Assembly (NCBI GenBank): GCA_943787225.1
Contig: CALSLP010000001.1
Span: 186,001 to 250,000 of the forward strand
Length of the DNA stretch: 64,000 nucleotides
Origin: an uncultured Alphaproteobacteria bacterium
GTDB lineage: Bacteria; Pseudomonadota; Alphaproteobacteria; MPNO01; UBA2964
Direction of reading: 5' to 3'
Each line of letters starts with the position of its first letter. Within the stretch, counting starts at the first letter, position 1. Below the pieces are notes generated by a model, which saw nothing but the letters and a program-made list of their open reading frames with translations, ran no database searches and was not told the DNA's origin. A program made the translations under genes and the position numbers. Below are positions 1 through 8,112 of this stretch, piece after piece.

Positions 1-69
1 CCAACTGGCCGGGCCGGCATTCTTTGATCGCCGATCTTTCGTTCAACAATGACCTGAGGGCTTGCTGCC

Positions 70-675
70 ATGAAGAGAATAATTATCGGTATAACGGGTG
101 CCACTGGAACGATCTATGGTTGGCGTTTGATGGAGTTGCTCCGCAGCGAAGGTCAAACTGAAATCCACCTTGTAATGAGTCCCTCAGCCAAGCTGACGCT
201 GAAGATGGAACTTGATGTCGAACTAGAGCGCATTAATTCGCTCGCTCACGAGGTCCATGCGCCCGGAAATATAGGAGCGGCAATATCTTCCGGTTCGTTT
301 TTTAGCGAAGGGATGATCATCGCGCCTTGTTCCATAAAGACCATGTCCAATATTGCGATGGGTAATACGGGTGATCTGATTGCCCGCGCCGCAGACGTTA
401 TCCTCAAAGAACGTCGTAAACTTGTTGTGGCTGTCCGGGAAACACCGCTACATGCGGGACATCTGGAGAGCATGTCTAAGCTCGCTAATCTTGGCGCTGT
501 CATCTTTCCGCCAGTTCCGGCCTTTTATAACCGCCCGAAGTCCCTGGAAGACATCGTCGATCAGAGTTGTATGCGGATGCTGGATCAGTTGGGTGTACAT
601 CTGGAATCATCCCCTCGCTGGGGAGAAGAAGGTGGTGTCGCCGCTGTGGGTCAGGTCCTGGGTGGTTTAAGCTGA
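70..675 (+). CDS. ubiX: UbiX/Pad1-type flavin prenyltransferase
   Basis: This 201-residue protein makes prenylated FMN from FMN and dimethylallyl phosphate, the cofactor of UbiD-type decarboxylases. The N-terminus has the family's GITGATG nucleotide-binding turn (residues about 7-13). A SSGSF segment (about 73-77), the APCSIKTMSNIA stretch (about 86-97) and the RETPLHAGHL motif (about 123-132) are all typical. Its length matches the family. The ATG follows a GAGGG purine run. No ubiD partner lies downstream; one could lie left of the window edge. The family call is secure, but which decarboxylase it serves (ubiquinone pathway or aromatic acid degradation) is open. Confidence 0.93.
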   Translation: MKRIIIGITGATGTIYGWRLMELLRSEGQTEIHLVMSPSAKLTLKMELDVELERINSLAHEVHAPGNIGAAISSGSFFSEGMIIAPCSIKTMSNIAMGNTGDLIARAADVILKERRKLVVAVRETPLHAGHLESMSKLANLGAVIFPPVPAFYNRPKSLEDIVDQSCMRMLDQLGVHLESSPRWGEEGGVAAVGQVLGGLS

Positions 676-1391
676 AGCGGCTGTTCGATCACTTCTGATC
701 TGGAAGGGTGACATCCCCAAAAGGAAGGTCCGCGCGATTAAGACCTTCCGCCCAACGATAGTGCCAACCAGCGTTAAAATTTCAAACGGATTTCTATGTC
801 TTATAGAAAATTGGTGGTGCTCGCAGTCTCGTGCGAACCAGTCTCGGTTTGATTTGCGTGTTAAACAGGGAAAATACAGGGAATAAAAAAGTAAGTCGCC
901 TGCAGGCACCCTAATCAATGCCCATTTTCATACGCAAACCGTACTCCAAGCGTTCATTTCCCTCGACGAATAACAGGGAATTCTAGCCAATGAATCAGCG
1001 TATTTTTAAATTATGCAGGGACAAGTGAAAACGCGTCTGGTTACGGCCTAAATACGGACGCCATACCGCGTAGTGTATCAGGCTGCTTATAACCCAAAGC
1101 GGACTTGGGACCAGCGATCTTCTTGGTGCATTGGCCATTACCAATGCTGGCGGACGGGAGATCGGCTAGGTCAAGTGCTGCGTCAAACCGAACTAGACTT
1201 GGAAAAAGAAAGGGCTCATGCCAGTATCGCCCAAGAATAAAACCTATCTGGGGAATGTCGGCTCAGTGAGCACAAGGCGCGAACGCACCAAACTCATCTG
1301 CTTGAAAATCCATTCGGTATGGCCTCCGATTGCGGTCGATAATGTCGATAATATTGCATAATCAGGGCTATCTCAGTGAGGTAATGCGACG
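676..1391. other. Intergenic stretch without a recognisable gene
   Basis: No open frame here looks like a real gene. One inverted repeat is visible at 723-749: arms GGAAGGTC and GACCTTCC around an 11-base loop, 48 bases after ubiX ends. It has no T-run on the plus side, so it is at best a weak terminator for ubiX. A T-run follows it on the minus strand, but no minus-strand gene needs one. The rest may hold the promoter of the next gene; I see no clear motif. Confidence 0.5.
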
Positions 1392-2012
1392 ATGAAGAAA
1401 ATCTCCGAAGAAAAAATGGCCGAATTCAACGCGGACTTTGTGAAGATATTCACGAGCGCTCTTGGTGTCGGCATCGTAATACTTGGATATTCATATACCC
1501 ACACATTTTTCCGAAGCTTTGGCCTGTCTCTATACCAATTGAAAATGGAGTGGATCGATATTCTGTTTCGAGGGATCACCTTGATCCAGGATTGGCGGGT
1601 AGCAGGTGTCTTTGCCTTTTCTATCTTATTGGGATCATTGCTATTTTCAATCCGCAACCTCGTTGGGTCCGCAACCAAGGTTCTTATCGTTTCGTTCACG
1701 GTGTTTGGTTTTCTGTTGTTGGCCACATGGGGCGGGCAGGCTCTGGGATATACCCATGCCAGAGCCATATGGGCGCATGGGGCCGGTAAGGTCGCCTTCT
1801 GCAGGATCGACGATTCAGATGCAGCCCTTAAACCGCTTGTCGACAAGATCAACGCACTGTCGCTAAAACAGAAAATCCGCTTGATACACCAGTCCAAAGA
1901 ACAGACCCATTTGGCACCGGTATTTGAGAAGATCGCCACGAATCAGACTACAGGTGAAGCCTATGTCATACCGACGAAATCTATCATTTATTGCCGCGTT
2001 ATTGGCTCTTAG
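1392..2012 (+). CDS. Unknown inner-membrane protein
   Basis: I do not recognise this 206-residue protein. Three hydrophobic segments are visible at roughly residues 17-37, 66-85 and 95-115, followed by a C-terminal soluble tail of about 90 residues. The N-terminal 15 residues are charged. The ATG is preceded only by a weak AGG-type site. The next gene starts inside its 3' end in another frame, so the two are probably translated together. The pair sits between ubiX and an IS relic in an accessory region. No function is proposed. Confidence 0.6.
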   Translation: MKKISEEKMAEFNADFVKIFTSALGVGIVILGYSYTHTFFRSFGLSLYQLKMEWIDILFRGITLIQDWRVAGVFAFSILLGSLLFSIRNLVGSATKVLIVSFTVFGFLLLATWGGQALGYTHARAIWAHGAGKVAFCRIDDSDAALKPLVDKINALSLKQKIRLIHQSKEQTHLAPVFEKIATNQTTGEAYVIPTKSIIYCRVIGS

Positions 2013-2331
2013 CCTCAGCTCTTTTCCGGGTAACACCGCTGACACCTACACTCAGGACACAATGCTGAAGGCCATCATGAAAACCAGCAAACAACCTAAG
2101 GTGAGGAAATGCGACCCGTTTATCGACGTCGGATGCACGTTGCCTAAACCAAACTCGCCCCTAGGATGCACCGATTGCGTTCCCAGCAAATTGCCCAGTG
2201 CTTTTATTCGGGGCGAGAAATTCGTGCTGCCGGACAGCGTCGATATCGGTAATAGGAAGTTGCAGCTCTTTAAAGACCCCAGCAAGAAGGATTACCCAAT
2301 CTTCTCGATGCCCGCGGAGACGGGATTTTGA
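1963..2331 (+). CDS. Unknown secreted Cys-containing small protein
   Basis: This frame encodes about 122 residues beginning MSYRRNLSFIAALLAL, a good Sec signal peptide with likely cleavage near SFPGNTA. The mature part has four cysteines in CDPF, GCT and CTDC contexts (about residues 48-70), which could form two disulfides. The chosen ATG at 1963 puts the signal peptide at the N-terminus. An upstream in-frame ATG would add 13 charged residues. It overlaps the preceding membrane-protein gene by 50 bases, suggesting coupled expression. I recognise no family. Confidence 0.55.
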   Translation: MSYRRNLSFIAALLALSLSSFPGNTADTYTQDTMLKAIMKTSKQPKVRKCDPFIDVGCTLPKPNSPLGCTDCVPSKLPSAFIRGEKFVLPDSVDIGNRKLQLFKDPSKKDYPIFSMPAETGF

Positions 2332-2667
2332 GAAACAATTCGAGTTCCTCCACCGGCATAGCAACGGTAGTGTCAGTCTAATGCGAACCAGTTTCCGAAT
2401 TGCCCGGCACCACCAAGTTCAAGCCGCGAGGTGACGCCATTCAACTAGGGCGACTAATCGGTTTTCCAAATTGTACGGCCAAATCACGTCATTCGGTCAC
2501 CGCCACGGAGACAAAGTATCGACATCAGCCAGGGAGTTTGGTTGCTACTCTACTTAGCCCGAAAAATCCGCCGTTCTTCAGTGCGGCAAAACCCAAAAGC
2601 AAATAATGTAGGGAAATAAACGTCAATATTGCTGCGCTTCGTAACGACACGCCAACGGAGGAAACCC
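2332..2667. other. Intergenic stretch holding an IS6-end relic
   Basis: No credible gene is present. The middle part (2366-2467) is a decayed copy of the left end of the IS6-family element found intact at 3313-4120 and is listed separately. The final bases before 2668 carry the GGAGG ribosome-binding site of the next gene. Confidence 0.6.
2366..2467. mobile_element. Relic of an IS6-family element end
   Basis: These roughly 100 bases align without gaps to the left end of the intact IS6-family element at 3313. They include its terminal inverted repeat (GGTAGTGTCAG here, GGCAGTGTCAG there) and the 3' end of its transposase gene. The match stops right after the shared CGGTTTTCC. Scattered substitutions show it is older than, or diverged from, the intact copy. 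Both lie in the same orientation. Nothing else of the second copy remains, so it marks an earlier insertion and deletion at this spot. Confidence 0.8.
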
Positions 2668-3312
2668 ATGAGCGATATCATTTTCGAGCCTCTCCAACTC
2701 GGCACGCTAGAGGTAAAAAACCGGATACTCCGCTCGAACCTCACCGGCCGCTTCGATAATTATGACGGCTCCGGCACCCAGGCCCGAATTAACTGGGAGG
2801 CCAGTTTCGCCCGGGGCGGTGTCGGTGCGATTATCTCCTCCTTCGTGCCGGTCCACGTCAGCGGCCGAGTCCAACCGAACTATGCCCACATAGACTCCGA
2901 CGACAAGATCCCCTTTTGGCGTGCCGTCGGCGAGGCTGTCCACCAACATAACTGCAAATACATCCTGCAGCTCAGCCACTCCGGACGCCAGCGTGACCTT
3001 CCGGGTGTCGAAAATCACGTGGCGCCAGCTTGGTCCTCTACGGATCGAGCTGATTGGTTCCATGGCCTGTTAGGTCAGGAGATGACTGTGGACCAAATCC
3101 ACCAAGTTGTCGGCTGGTTCGCGGACGGGGCACGGCGCGCCAAGGAAGCAAATTTAGACGGGATCGAACTTCATGCGACCCATGGATATCTTTTTACTCA
3201 GTTTCTCAGTCCGGCCATCAATACACGCAAGGACGAATATGGCGGCACATTGGAAAATCGCAGCCGGTTCCTTCGCGAGGTAGTCGCCGCCATTCGGGTT
3301 GAGGTCGGCGAG
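2668..3312 (+). pseudogene. Old Yellow Enzyme family NADH:flavin oxidoreductase, 3'-truncated by IS6
   Basis: The product would begin MSDIIFEPLQLG and is an FMN-dependent TIM-barrel ene-reductase of the OYE / 2,4-dienoyl-CoA-reductase-like family. Visible family signatures are VKNRILRSN near residue 20, QLSHSGRQ near 98 and the HATHGYLFTQFLSPAIN block near 172-188, whose His pair binds substrate. The DEYGG and ENRSRF stretches follow. The ATG has a strong GGAGG site. The frame runs into the IS6 terminal repeat at 3313 after about 215 codons, whereas family members have 350 or more. The C-terminal phosphate-binding half of the barrel is therefore missing and the product should be inactive. Confidence 0.88.
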
Positions 3313-4120
3313 GGGCAGTGTCAGTCTAATGCGAAACAGTTTCCGGATTGCCCGGCACCGCCAAGTTCAGGCTGCCAGCAGACGCCATTCAGCCAGGGCG
3401 GCTGATCGGTTTTCCTTGAAAACATCTCGGCTGTTGAGGTGACGGTCGTGGTTGAAATGGTTGTGGATCGAGGCATGAGCAGAAGCAAACTTCTGCAGGG
3501 TCTTGATGTCCCTGAACCCTGCCATCGCCCCTTCCCGTCTTCGGAACGGTTGATGCGAGTTTTCCGCCCGATTGTTAAGCCAGCGCCTGCATTCCTGGCA
3601 CCGCCGGTTTCCAATCACCTTCATCGCAGCACCATAGGATGGGAGTCGGTCGGTGACGATCTTGTATGGCCGGCCATAGCGTTTCATCGCACGCTTCAGA
3701 AACTTCAGCGCAGCCTTGCGATCCCGCCGTTTCGTGGCAAAAACTTCCAGCACTTCGCCTTCGTGATCAACTGCGCGCCAGAGGTAATGCGTCTCGCCGT
3801 TGATCCGGACGAAAACCTCATCCAGGTGCCAGCGCCAACGCGAATAGGACCGATTATGAACCCGACGCTTCCGGATCTCGGCGGCGAACATCGGACCGAA
3901 CCGGTTCCACCAGAAACGCACCGTCTCGTGGCAGATGTCGATGCCACGCTCGATCAGAATATCTTCGACCTGACGCAGCGACAGCGGATACCGGATGTAC
4001 ATCATCACCGCGACGCGGATTACCTCGGGTGAACTGTTGAAGTAACGGAAGGGATTTTGCATTCCCGGAGGCTAGGAAACGTCTCTCACTCGATCAAGCC
4101 AATTTTGTCTGACACTGCCC
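3313..4120 (-). mobile_element. Complete IS6-family insertion sequence
   Basis: The element is about 808 bp and carries one transposase gene on the minus strand. Its ends are inverted repeats that begin GGGCAGTGTCAG on both sides, perfect for 12 bases and then imperfect. The flanks do not show the 8-bp target duplication expected of IS6 transposition (GTCGGCGA on the left, GTCAGCAC on the right). It separates two truncated genes: the OYE gene on the left and a merR gene on the right. Together these point to an IS6-driven deletion or recombination rather than a simple insertion. Confidence 0.9.
3367..4062 (-). CDS. IS6-family DDE transposase
   Basis: The 231-residue protein has the usual IS6 length and layout. 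An N-terminal helix-turn-helix (about residues 25-55, LSLRQVEDILIERG) is followed by a DDE catalytic core. The catalytic acids are visible: D in WHLDEVFV (about 80), D in VTDRLPSY (about 138) and E in NNRAENSHQ (about 167). It catalyses replicative transposition of its own element, typically through cointegrates. The start lies 58 bases inside the right inverted repeat. The frame is intact, so the enzyme may be active. Confidence 0.94.
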   Translation of the reverse strand: MQNPFRYFNSSPEVIRVAVMMYIRYPLSLRQVEDILIERGIDICHETVRFWWNRFGPMFAAEIRKRRVHNRSYSRWRWHLDEVFVRINGETHYLWRAVDHEGEVLEVFATKRRDRKAALKFLKRAMKRYGRPYKIVTDRLPSYGAAMKVIGNRRCQECRRWLNNRAENSHQPFRRREGAMAGFRDIKTLQKFASAHASIHNHFNHDRHLNSRDVFKENRSAALAEWRLLAA

Positions 4121-4369
4121 GTCAGCACAGTCTGTCGACACATCTGCTCGAAGAGACAGCAGCTCAACTATTTCCTTTAAGGAAAACCCGAGATCCTGTG
4201 CTTGACGGATAAAATGAATTCGACCGACAGCTTCTGACGGATAAATACGAAATCCGCCATCTTGGGGCCTCATCGGCTGGTCGATAAGACCCTTGCGTTC
4301 GTAGAACCGGATTGTCTCTACACTGATCCCCGCTTTGTTGGCGACCCGACCGATAGTCATCGCTTTCAT
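4121..4369 (-). pseudogene. merR: MerR-type mercury regulator, C-terminally truncated by IS6
   Basis: The first 83 residues are a MerR-family DNA-binding region: the winged helix with SVETIRFYERKGLI (about 16-30) and the IHFIRQAQDLGFSLKEI helix (about 51-67). Cys81 lies where mercury-sensing MerR has Cys82. After Asp83 the frame enters the IS6 end and stops eight residues later. The dimerisation helix and the two other mercury-ligand cysteines are therefore lost. The start has a GGAG site at good spacing. A mer-like promoter lies just upstream and reads into this gene. The genes it once controlled would have lain further along the minus strand and are now gone. Confidence 0.85.
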
Positions 4370-4405
4370 GAAAGCTCCTCAATATTATTCCTTGGACATT
4401 TAATT

Positions 4406-4437
4406 ATTGTAGACTCAGTACCTAAGTACGGAGTCAA
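4406..4437 (-). promoter_or_regulatory. mer-type promoter/operator reading into truncated merR
   Basis: On the minus strand a -35 box TTGACT (4432-4437) and a -10 box TACAAT (4406-4411) flank a 20-base spacer. Inside the spacer is a dyad CCGTAC-TTAG-GTACTGAG. The GTAC-4-GTAC core and the over-long spacer are hallmarks of operators bound by MerR, which untwists the spacer to activate. The order promoter-merR-(lost genes) means merR was first in its own operon. Only the truncated regulator is left downstream. Confidence 0.72.
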
Positions 4438-4580
4438 TCAAAACTTTGAGAAATTTAATGTCGGCTTCGGTGAACGTCTCGAATTCAACGCACTGTCTAC
4501 CTCGTTTCAGCACGACCGAAAGCCGCGGCGGCGAAAAATACCTTGCCAATGCTGCACGCCGGTTCCATGTTTGATCTGAC

Positions 4581-4931
4581 ATGAAAAAACGGTCGTTACG
4601 CTATATCGTTGTAAGCCTGCTGGGCATTATGCTGAGCGCCGGGATGACTCTGTCCGCGGTTCAAGCTAACACTATGGCCGTTGAAATGGCTCTCGCGGGC
4701 GATATAAATCCTGCCGACGATAAGGATTGCGGCGATTGTGGCAACGACGGCACGACGACTTCCGGAAGCTGCCATTCGATTTGCGCCTCTAGTGTTTTTG
4801 CAATGCCGGCGCCCGCAAACAACTTACAAGTTCGTGAACCGTTTAGTTCTATACAGCGAGCTTCTCCTCTGCTCCTCAGTATCGTCTTCCCCCCCGACCC
4901 CTATCCACCCAGACCGACTTTCCGTACCTGA
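4581..4931 (+). CDS. Small secreted Cys/Pro protein at the head of a copper operon
   Basis: This 116-residue protein has an N-terminal hydrophobic signal (residues about 8-30). A cysteine-rich patch follows with CGDCGND, CHSIC and an intervening Thr/Ser run (about 50-70). The proline-rich tail ends PPDPYPPRPTFRT. Similar small proteins with a C-x(n)-C patch and a DPPxPP tail often head copper or metal operons (CopL/DUF2946-like). That is a resemblance, not a firm family call. The cysteines could bind Cu(I). It precedes a multicopper oxidase by about 150 bases. Confidence 0.62.
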   Translation: MKKRSLRYIVVSLLGIMLSAGMTLSAVQANTMAVEMALAGDINPADDKDCGDCGNDGTTTSGSCHSICASSVFAMPAPANNLQVREPFSSIQRASPLLLSIVFPPDPYPPRPTFRT

Positions 4932-5082
4932 CGATTCGCCCCCGCGATTTGCGTGGGGTTGCTCGTCTGGACTCGGTCGAACAGTGCCCGTCCAGTTATA
5001 AAACTGACTGACAGCATCTGATCGACGTTCTAATTCCGCCGCCTTCAAAAAGCGGCTGTTGCGAACAAGGGAAGATCGGTTA

Positions 5083-6528
5083 ATGAAAATTCGTAAAAAG
5101 ACACATCCCTCTCGGCGGGCGTTCATCGCAGCTAGCGCTGGTTTAGCGGTAACAACAACGTTGCCGGTCGGTCGCGTCAGGGCGGCGGAAACACGTGATA
5201 TGGGTATACGTGAGTATGATCTTGCAGCCGCACCGGGGAGTACTCGATTAGCAGGCCAAAGCAATCCAAAAACCGCAGTCTGGGCCTATAACGGCCAGGT
5301 GCCGGGAACTGAAATCCGCGTCCGGCAGGGAGACCGGATACGTGTTTCCGTCGACAACCAGCTCGATGAAGAAACCACAGTCCATTGGCATGGTCTTCGC
5401 GTCCCGAACGTAATGGACGGCGTACCCCACCTGACGCAGAAACCGATCGCGCCGGGTAAAAGCTTTACTTACGAATTCGGTGTTCCTGATGCCGGAACGT
5501 ACTGGTACCACCCGCACCAGCGCGGGTTTGAGCAGGTCGCCCGGGGTCTTTACGGCCCGCTGATCGTCGAAGAAAAGGAACCGATCCGGGTCGACCGGGA
5601 CCTCACGTGGGTGCTTGACGACTGGCGACTTAAGCCCGACGCCCAGATCAGCGGTGATTTCGGCAGTTTTCACGATATGAGCCATAGCGGCAGAGTCGGT
5701 AATTTTATGACCATCAATGGTCGGGAGCCGAAGAAATTTGCCGTCCGAAGCGGCGAACGAATTAGGCTGCGGCTAATCAACGCCGCAAACGCTCGAATAT
5801 TTGCGCTCAACTTCGCCGGTCATCGCCCTACGATCATTGCATATGACGGCCAACCCGTGACGCCCCATGAGGCACCTCAAGGACAGGTGGTGCTCGGCCC
5901 GGCGATGCGCGCGGATATCGTTATAGATATGACAAACCGGCCAGGCGAAAGCTTCAAAATAACCGACACGTTCTATCGCGGCATGGGTTACACGGTGGTC
6001 GACCTCGCCTATGGGGCAGTACCGTTGCGTGACCGCCCGCTGGAATCTTCCATTGCTCTCAGTGCCAATACGATGCCTGAGCCGGATATCACCGGTGCCG
6101 AACGCCACAATGTCCAGTTTGGTGGCGGGATGATGGGCGGCATGATGCGAGGTATGATGGGTGGTCGCCGTGTTTCGATGCGCGACATGATGCGCAACGG
6201 GAAAGCCTGGACGATCAACGGCGTCGCCGCCACCGGCCATGTTATGGATCCGTTATTGAAGCTGTTGCGGGGGCGGACATATGTTCTGACCCTCAACAAC
6301 GATACTGCGTGGCATCACCCGATCCATTTGCATGGCCACTCGTTCCGAGTAATCAGCCGTAACGGCAAGCCTACGCGGCATCGCGAATGGCAAGACACGG
6401 TGTTGATGGCTCCCCGCGAGCGCGCTGAGATAGCCTTCGTTGCAGACAATCCCGGAGACTGGATGTTCCACTGCCATGTTTTCGAACATCAGGCCGGCGG
6501 AATGATGGGCGTAATTCGAGTCAGCTGA
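5083..6528 (+). CDS. cueO: Tat-exported multicopper oxidase (CueO-like)
   Basis: About 481 residues. The enzyme oxidises Cu(I) to less toxic Cu(II) in the periplasm. The N-terminus has a twin-arginine signal (SRRAFIAAS) and cleavage near VRAAET. All four copper-binding blocks are visible: HWHG (about 101-104), WYHPHQ (about 141-146), HPIHLHGH (about 407-414) and HCHVFEHQ (about 461-468). A methionine-rich loop of MMGGMMRGMMGG type (about 346-373) resembles the substrate-copper insert of CueO. I chose ATG 5083 because an AAGGGAAG site lies upstream. It leads an operon with the DUF411, cytochrome c and SCO genes. Confidence 0.92.
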   Translation: MKIRKKTHPSRRAFIAASAGLAVTTTLPVGRVRAAETRDMGIREYDLAAAPGSTRLAGQSNPKTAVWAYNGQVPGTEIRVRQGDRIRVSVDNQLDEETTVHWHGLRVPNVMDGVPHLTQKPIAPGKSFTYEFGVPDAGTYWYHPHQRGFEQVARGLYGPLIVEEKEPIRVDRDLTWVLDDWRLKPDAQISGDFGSFHDMSHSGRVGNFMTINGREPKKFAVRSGERIRLRLINAANARIFALNFAGHRPTIIAYDGQPVTPHEAPQGQVVLGPAMRADIVIDMTNRPGESFKITDTFYRGMGYTVVDLAYGAVPLRDRPLESSIALSANTMPEPDITGAERHNVQFGGGMMGGMMRGMMGGRRVSMRDMMRNGKAWTINGVAATGHVMDPLLKLLRGRTYVLTLNNDTAWHHPIHLHGHSFRVISRNGKPTRHREWQDTVLMAPRERAEIAFVADNPGDWMFHCHVFEHQAGGMMGVIRVS

Positions 6529-6579
6529 ACCTTTCCCCTCATCGTAAAAGTTCCAACAACCAACAAGGAGACATTGATC

Positions 6580-7032
6580 ATGTGTAAATTATTATCGTTT
6601 GCGGCCCTCGCCCTCGGACTTGCTTTTGCTGCACCCGCACTCGCGCAGGACGCGGCACCGAAGATCACGATATTCAAAAGCCCGCAATGCGGCTGCTGTG
6701 AAAACTATGCCGATTTTCTGACGAAAAATGGTTTTAAGGTCACAGTCAAACCGACGCACGACCTTGCCGCCCTCAGTCGGATGGCCGGTATTACTGAGGA
6801 ATTCCAGGGCTGTCACCTCGGAATGATCGACGGGTATGCGGTGAGCGGCCACGTGCCGGTCAAGACACTTAAACGGATGCTTTCCGAACGCCCACCGATC
6901 AAGGGTATCACCCTGCCGGGAATGCCCATGGGCTCGCCCGGTATGAGCGGGGAAAAGACAGAACCATTTACGGTTTACGAGGTCGGCTCTGGGGGCAAGT
7001 CCGGGGCTCCGAAGGTTTACGCTGTCGAATGA
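6580..7032 (+). CDS. DUF411 periplasmic metal-binding protein
   Basis: About 150 residues with a clear Sec signal (LSFAALALGLAFAAPALAQ). The mature protein starts with the DUF411 hallmark KSPQCGCCENY (about residues 34-44) in a thioredoxin-like strand-turn-helix. The conserved CHLGMIDGYAVSGHVP block follows (about 88-103), then the Met-rich LPGMPMGSPGM tail. DUF411 proteins are found almost only in copper/silver clusters and are thought to bind or deliver the metal. The ATG at 6580 has an AAGGAG site nine bases upstream. Its last codon overlaps the cytochrome gene by an ATGA junction, so they are co-translated. Confidence 0.9.
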   Translation: MCKLLSFAALALGLAFAAPALAQDAAPKITIFKSPQCGCCENYADFLTKNGFKVTVKPTHDLAALSRMAGITEEFQGCHLGMIDGYAVSGHVPVKTLKRMLSERPPIKGITLPGMPMGSPGMSGEKTEPFTVYEVGSGGKSGAPKVYAVE

Positions 7033-7541
7033 GGACAACATCTTCAAAGGTGCGTGCAACCGCCGTCGGTATCGTTTCCTTACTGCTGCTTGCTTCTGGC
7101 GTCGGTCTGTGGACCCAGTTCGTCCCGTCTGAATCGGCACAGCACCGCGCTGATCCAGAGGACCAAAAGCAGGTCACGTTCGGCGAGACAATTTATCGTG
7201 CCCATTGTGCGGCCTGCCATGGCCCGCGTTTGGAGGGGCAACCGAACTGGCGAGAGCGCAAGCCCGACGGCAAACTGCCGGCGCCTCCCCACGACGAGAC
7301 CGGCCATACCTGGCACCACGCGGACGATCAACTGTTCCGCCTATCCAAGCTGGGCGTTAAGCCGCCTCTCGCGCCTAAAGGTTATGAAAGCGACATGCCG
7401 GCATTCGGTGGCGTTTTGACTGACCAGCAAATTTGGGCCGTCCTGTCTTTCATCAAGAGTAAATGGCCTGATCATATCCGCGATCGGCAGGAACGTATTA
7501 ACGAAGCGCTGCGGCAACGGCAGGCCAAAAAGGGAGATTAG
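7029..7541 (+). CDS. c-type cytochrome, single heme
   Basis: 170 residues with an N-terminal membrane anchor or signal (about 10-28). One heme attachment site CAACH is visible (about 58-62) with IYRAHCAACHGPRLEG around it. The probable axial methionine lies in ESDMPAFGG (about 120-128). It belongs to cytochrome c class I and is expected in the periplasm, possibly tethered. In this operon it could take electrons from, or give them to, the neighbouring multicopper oxidase. That link is inference. Translation is coupled to the DUF411 gene by a 4-base overlap. Confidence 0.88.
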   Translation: MRTTSSKVRATAVGIVSLLLLASGVGLWTQFVPSESAQHRADPEDQKQVTFGETIYRAHCAACHGPRLEGQPNWRERKPDGKLPAPPHDETGHTWHHADDQLFRLSKLGVKPPLAPKGYESDMPAFGGVLTDQQIWAVLSFIKSKWPDHIRDRQERINEALRQRQAKKGD

Positions 7542-7546
7542 GCACA

Positions 7547-7804
7547 ATGATGAATGACATGATGATGAACGGCGGCGGGATGATGTGGGGTATGGGCCTG
7601 TTTGGACTCGCTGTAGTAGTTCTTCTGGTGTTGGCGGTGGCAGCGCTCGTCAAATATCTATTCTTCGACGGGCGCACCGAAAGATCATCGACGAATTCTG
7701 CGCCTGCAACGATTGAGCCGGCGCCTGAACTGCCGCACAACCCCGGCCGCAAAAACGTGGATGGTGGCCCATCAACCCGATCTTCCGGAGGGCCGAAATC
7801 ATGA
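7547..7804 (+). CDS. Short Met-rich single-pass membrane protein
   Basis: 85 residues. The N-terminus is very rich in methionine (MMNDMMMNGGGMMWGMG). It is followed by one transmembrane helix (about 18-38) and a hydrophilic Pro/Ser-rich tail. Met clusters facing the periplasm are a common way to bind Cu(I). The gene starts five bases after the cytochrome gene, behind a GGGAG site, and overlaps the next gene by four bases. I recognise no named family. A copper-binding or oxidase-accessory role is inferred from the Met run and the operon. Confidence 0.75.
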   Translation: MMNDMMMNGGGMMWGMGLFGLAVVVLLVLAVAALVKYLFFDGRTERSSTNSAPATIEPAPELPHNPGRKNVDGGPSTRSSGGPKS

Positions 7805-8112
7805 CCGCGTCGCCTCGTGGCAAACAGGCGGAAACGTCATTCTCCTTGGGTCTGTTTCGCGCCGTTCGGTATTATTTGCGCAGTCGCCGTGGATGGCTCG
7901 CCCTTGGTGGGATAGCTGTTGCCGCCGGGCTTGCTTTCAACTGGGGCTGGCTGGTGACCGCTGGGGTCGCCCCGATTCTGATCAGCGTCCTGCCCTGCGT
8001 CGCGATGTGCGCTGTCGGCGTCTGCTGCATGAAAAAAACGGCAAGTCAGTCCTCCGCGGATCCCGCGATTAACAAAGAACCGTCCGAATTACCAACAGGG
8101 AAAGACGATTGA
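7801..8112 (+). CDS. Small membrane protein with Cys pair, copper operon
   Basis: 103 residues with two hydrophobic stretches (about 32-49 and 52-78). The second contains LPCVAMCAVGVCC, four cysteines in or next to the membrane. Such an arrangement resembles small metal-transport or metal-handling membrane proteins found in copper and mercury clusters, but I cannot assign a named family. ATGA overlaps on both sides (7801 with the previous gene, 8112 with the SCO gene) show tight translational coupling. Its function is unknown; the membrane cysteines may bind Cu(I). Confidence 0.72.
   Translation: MTASPRGKQAETSFSLGLFRAVRYYLRSRRGWLALGGIAVAAGLAFNWGWLVTAGVAPILISVLPCVAMCAVGVCCMKKTASQSSADPAINKEPSELPTGKDD

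Noticed and set aside
3304..4128. 8-bp target duplication of the IS6 element
   Set aside because: The two flanks, GTCGGCGA and GTCAGCAC, do not match.
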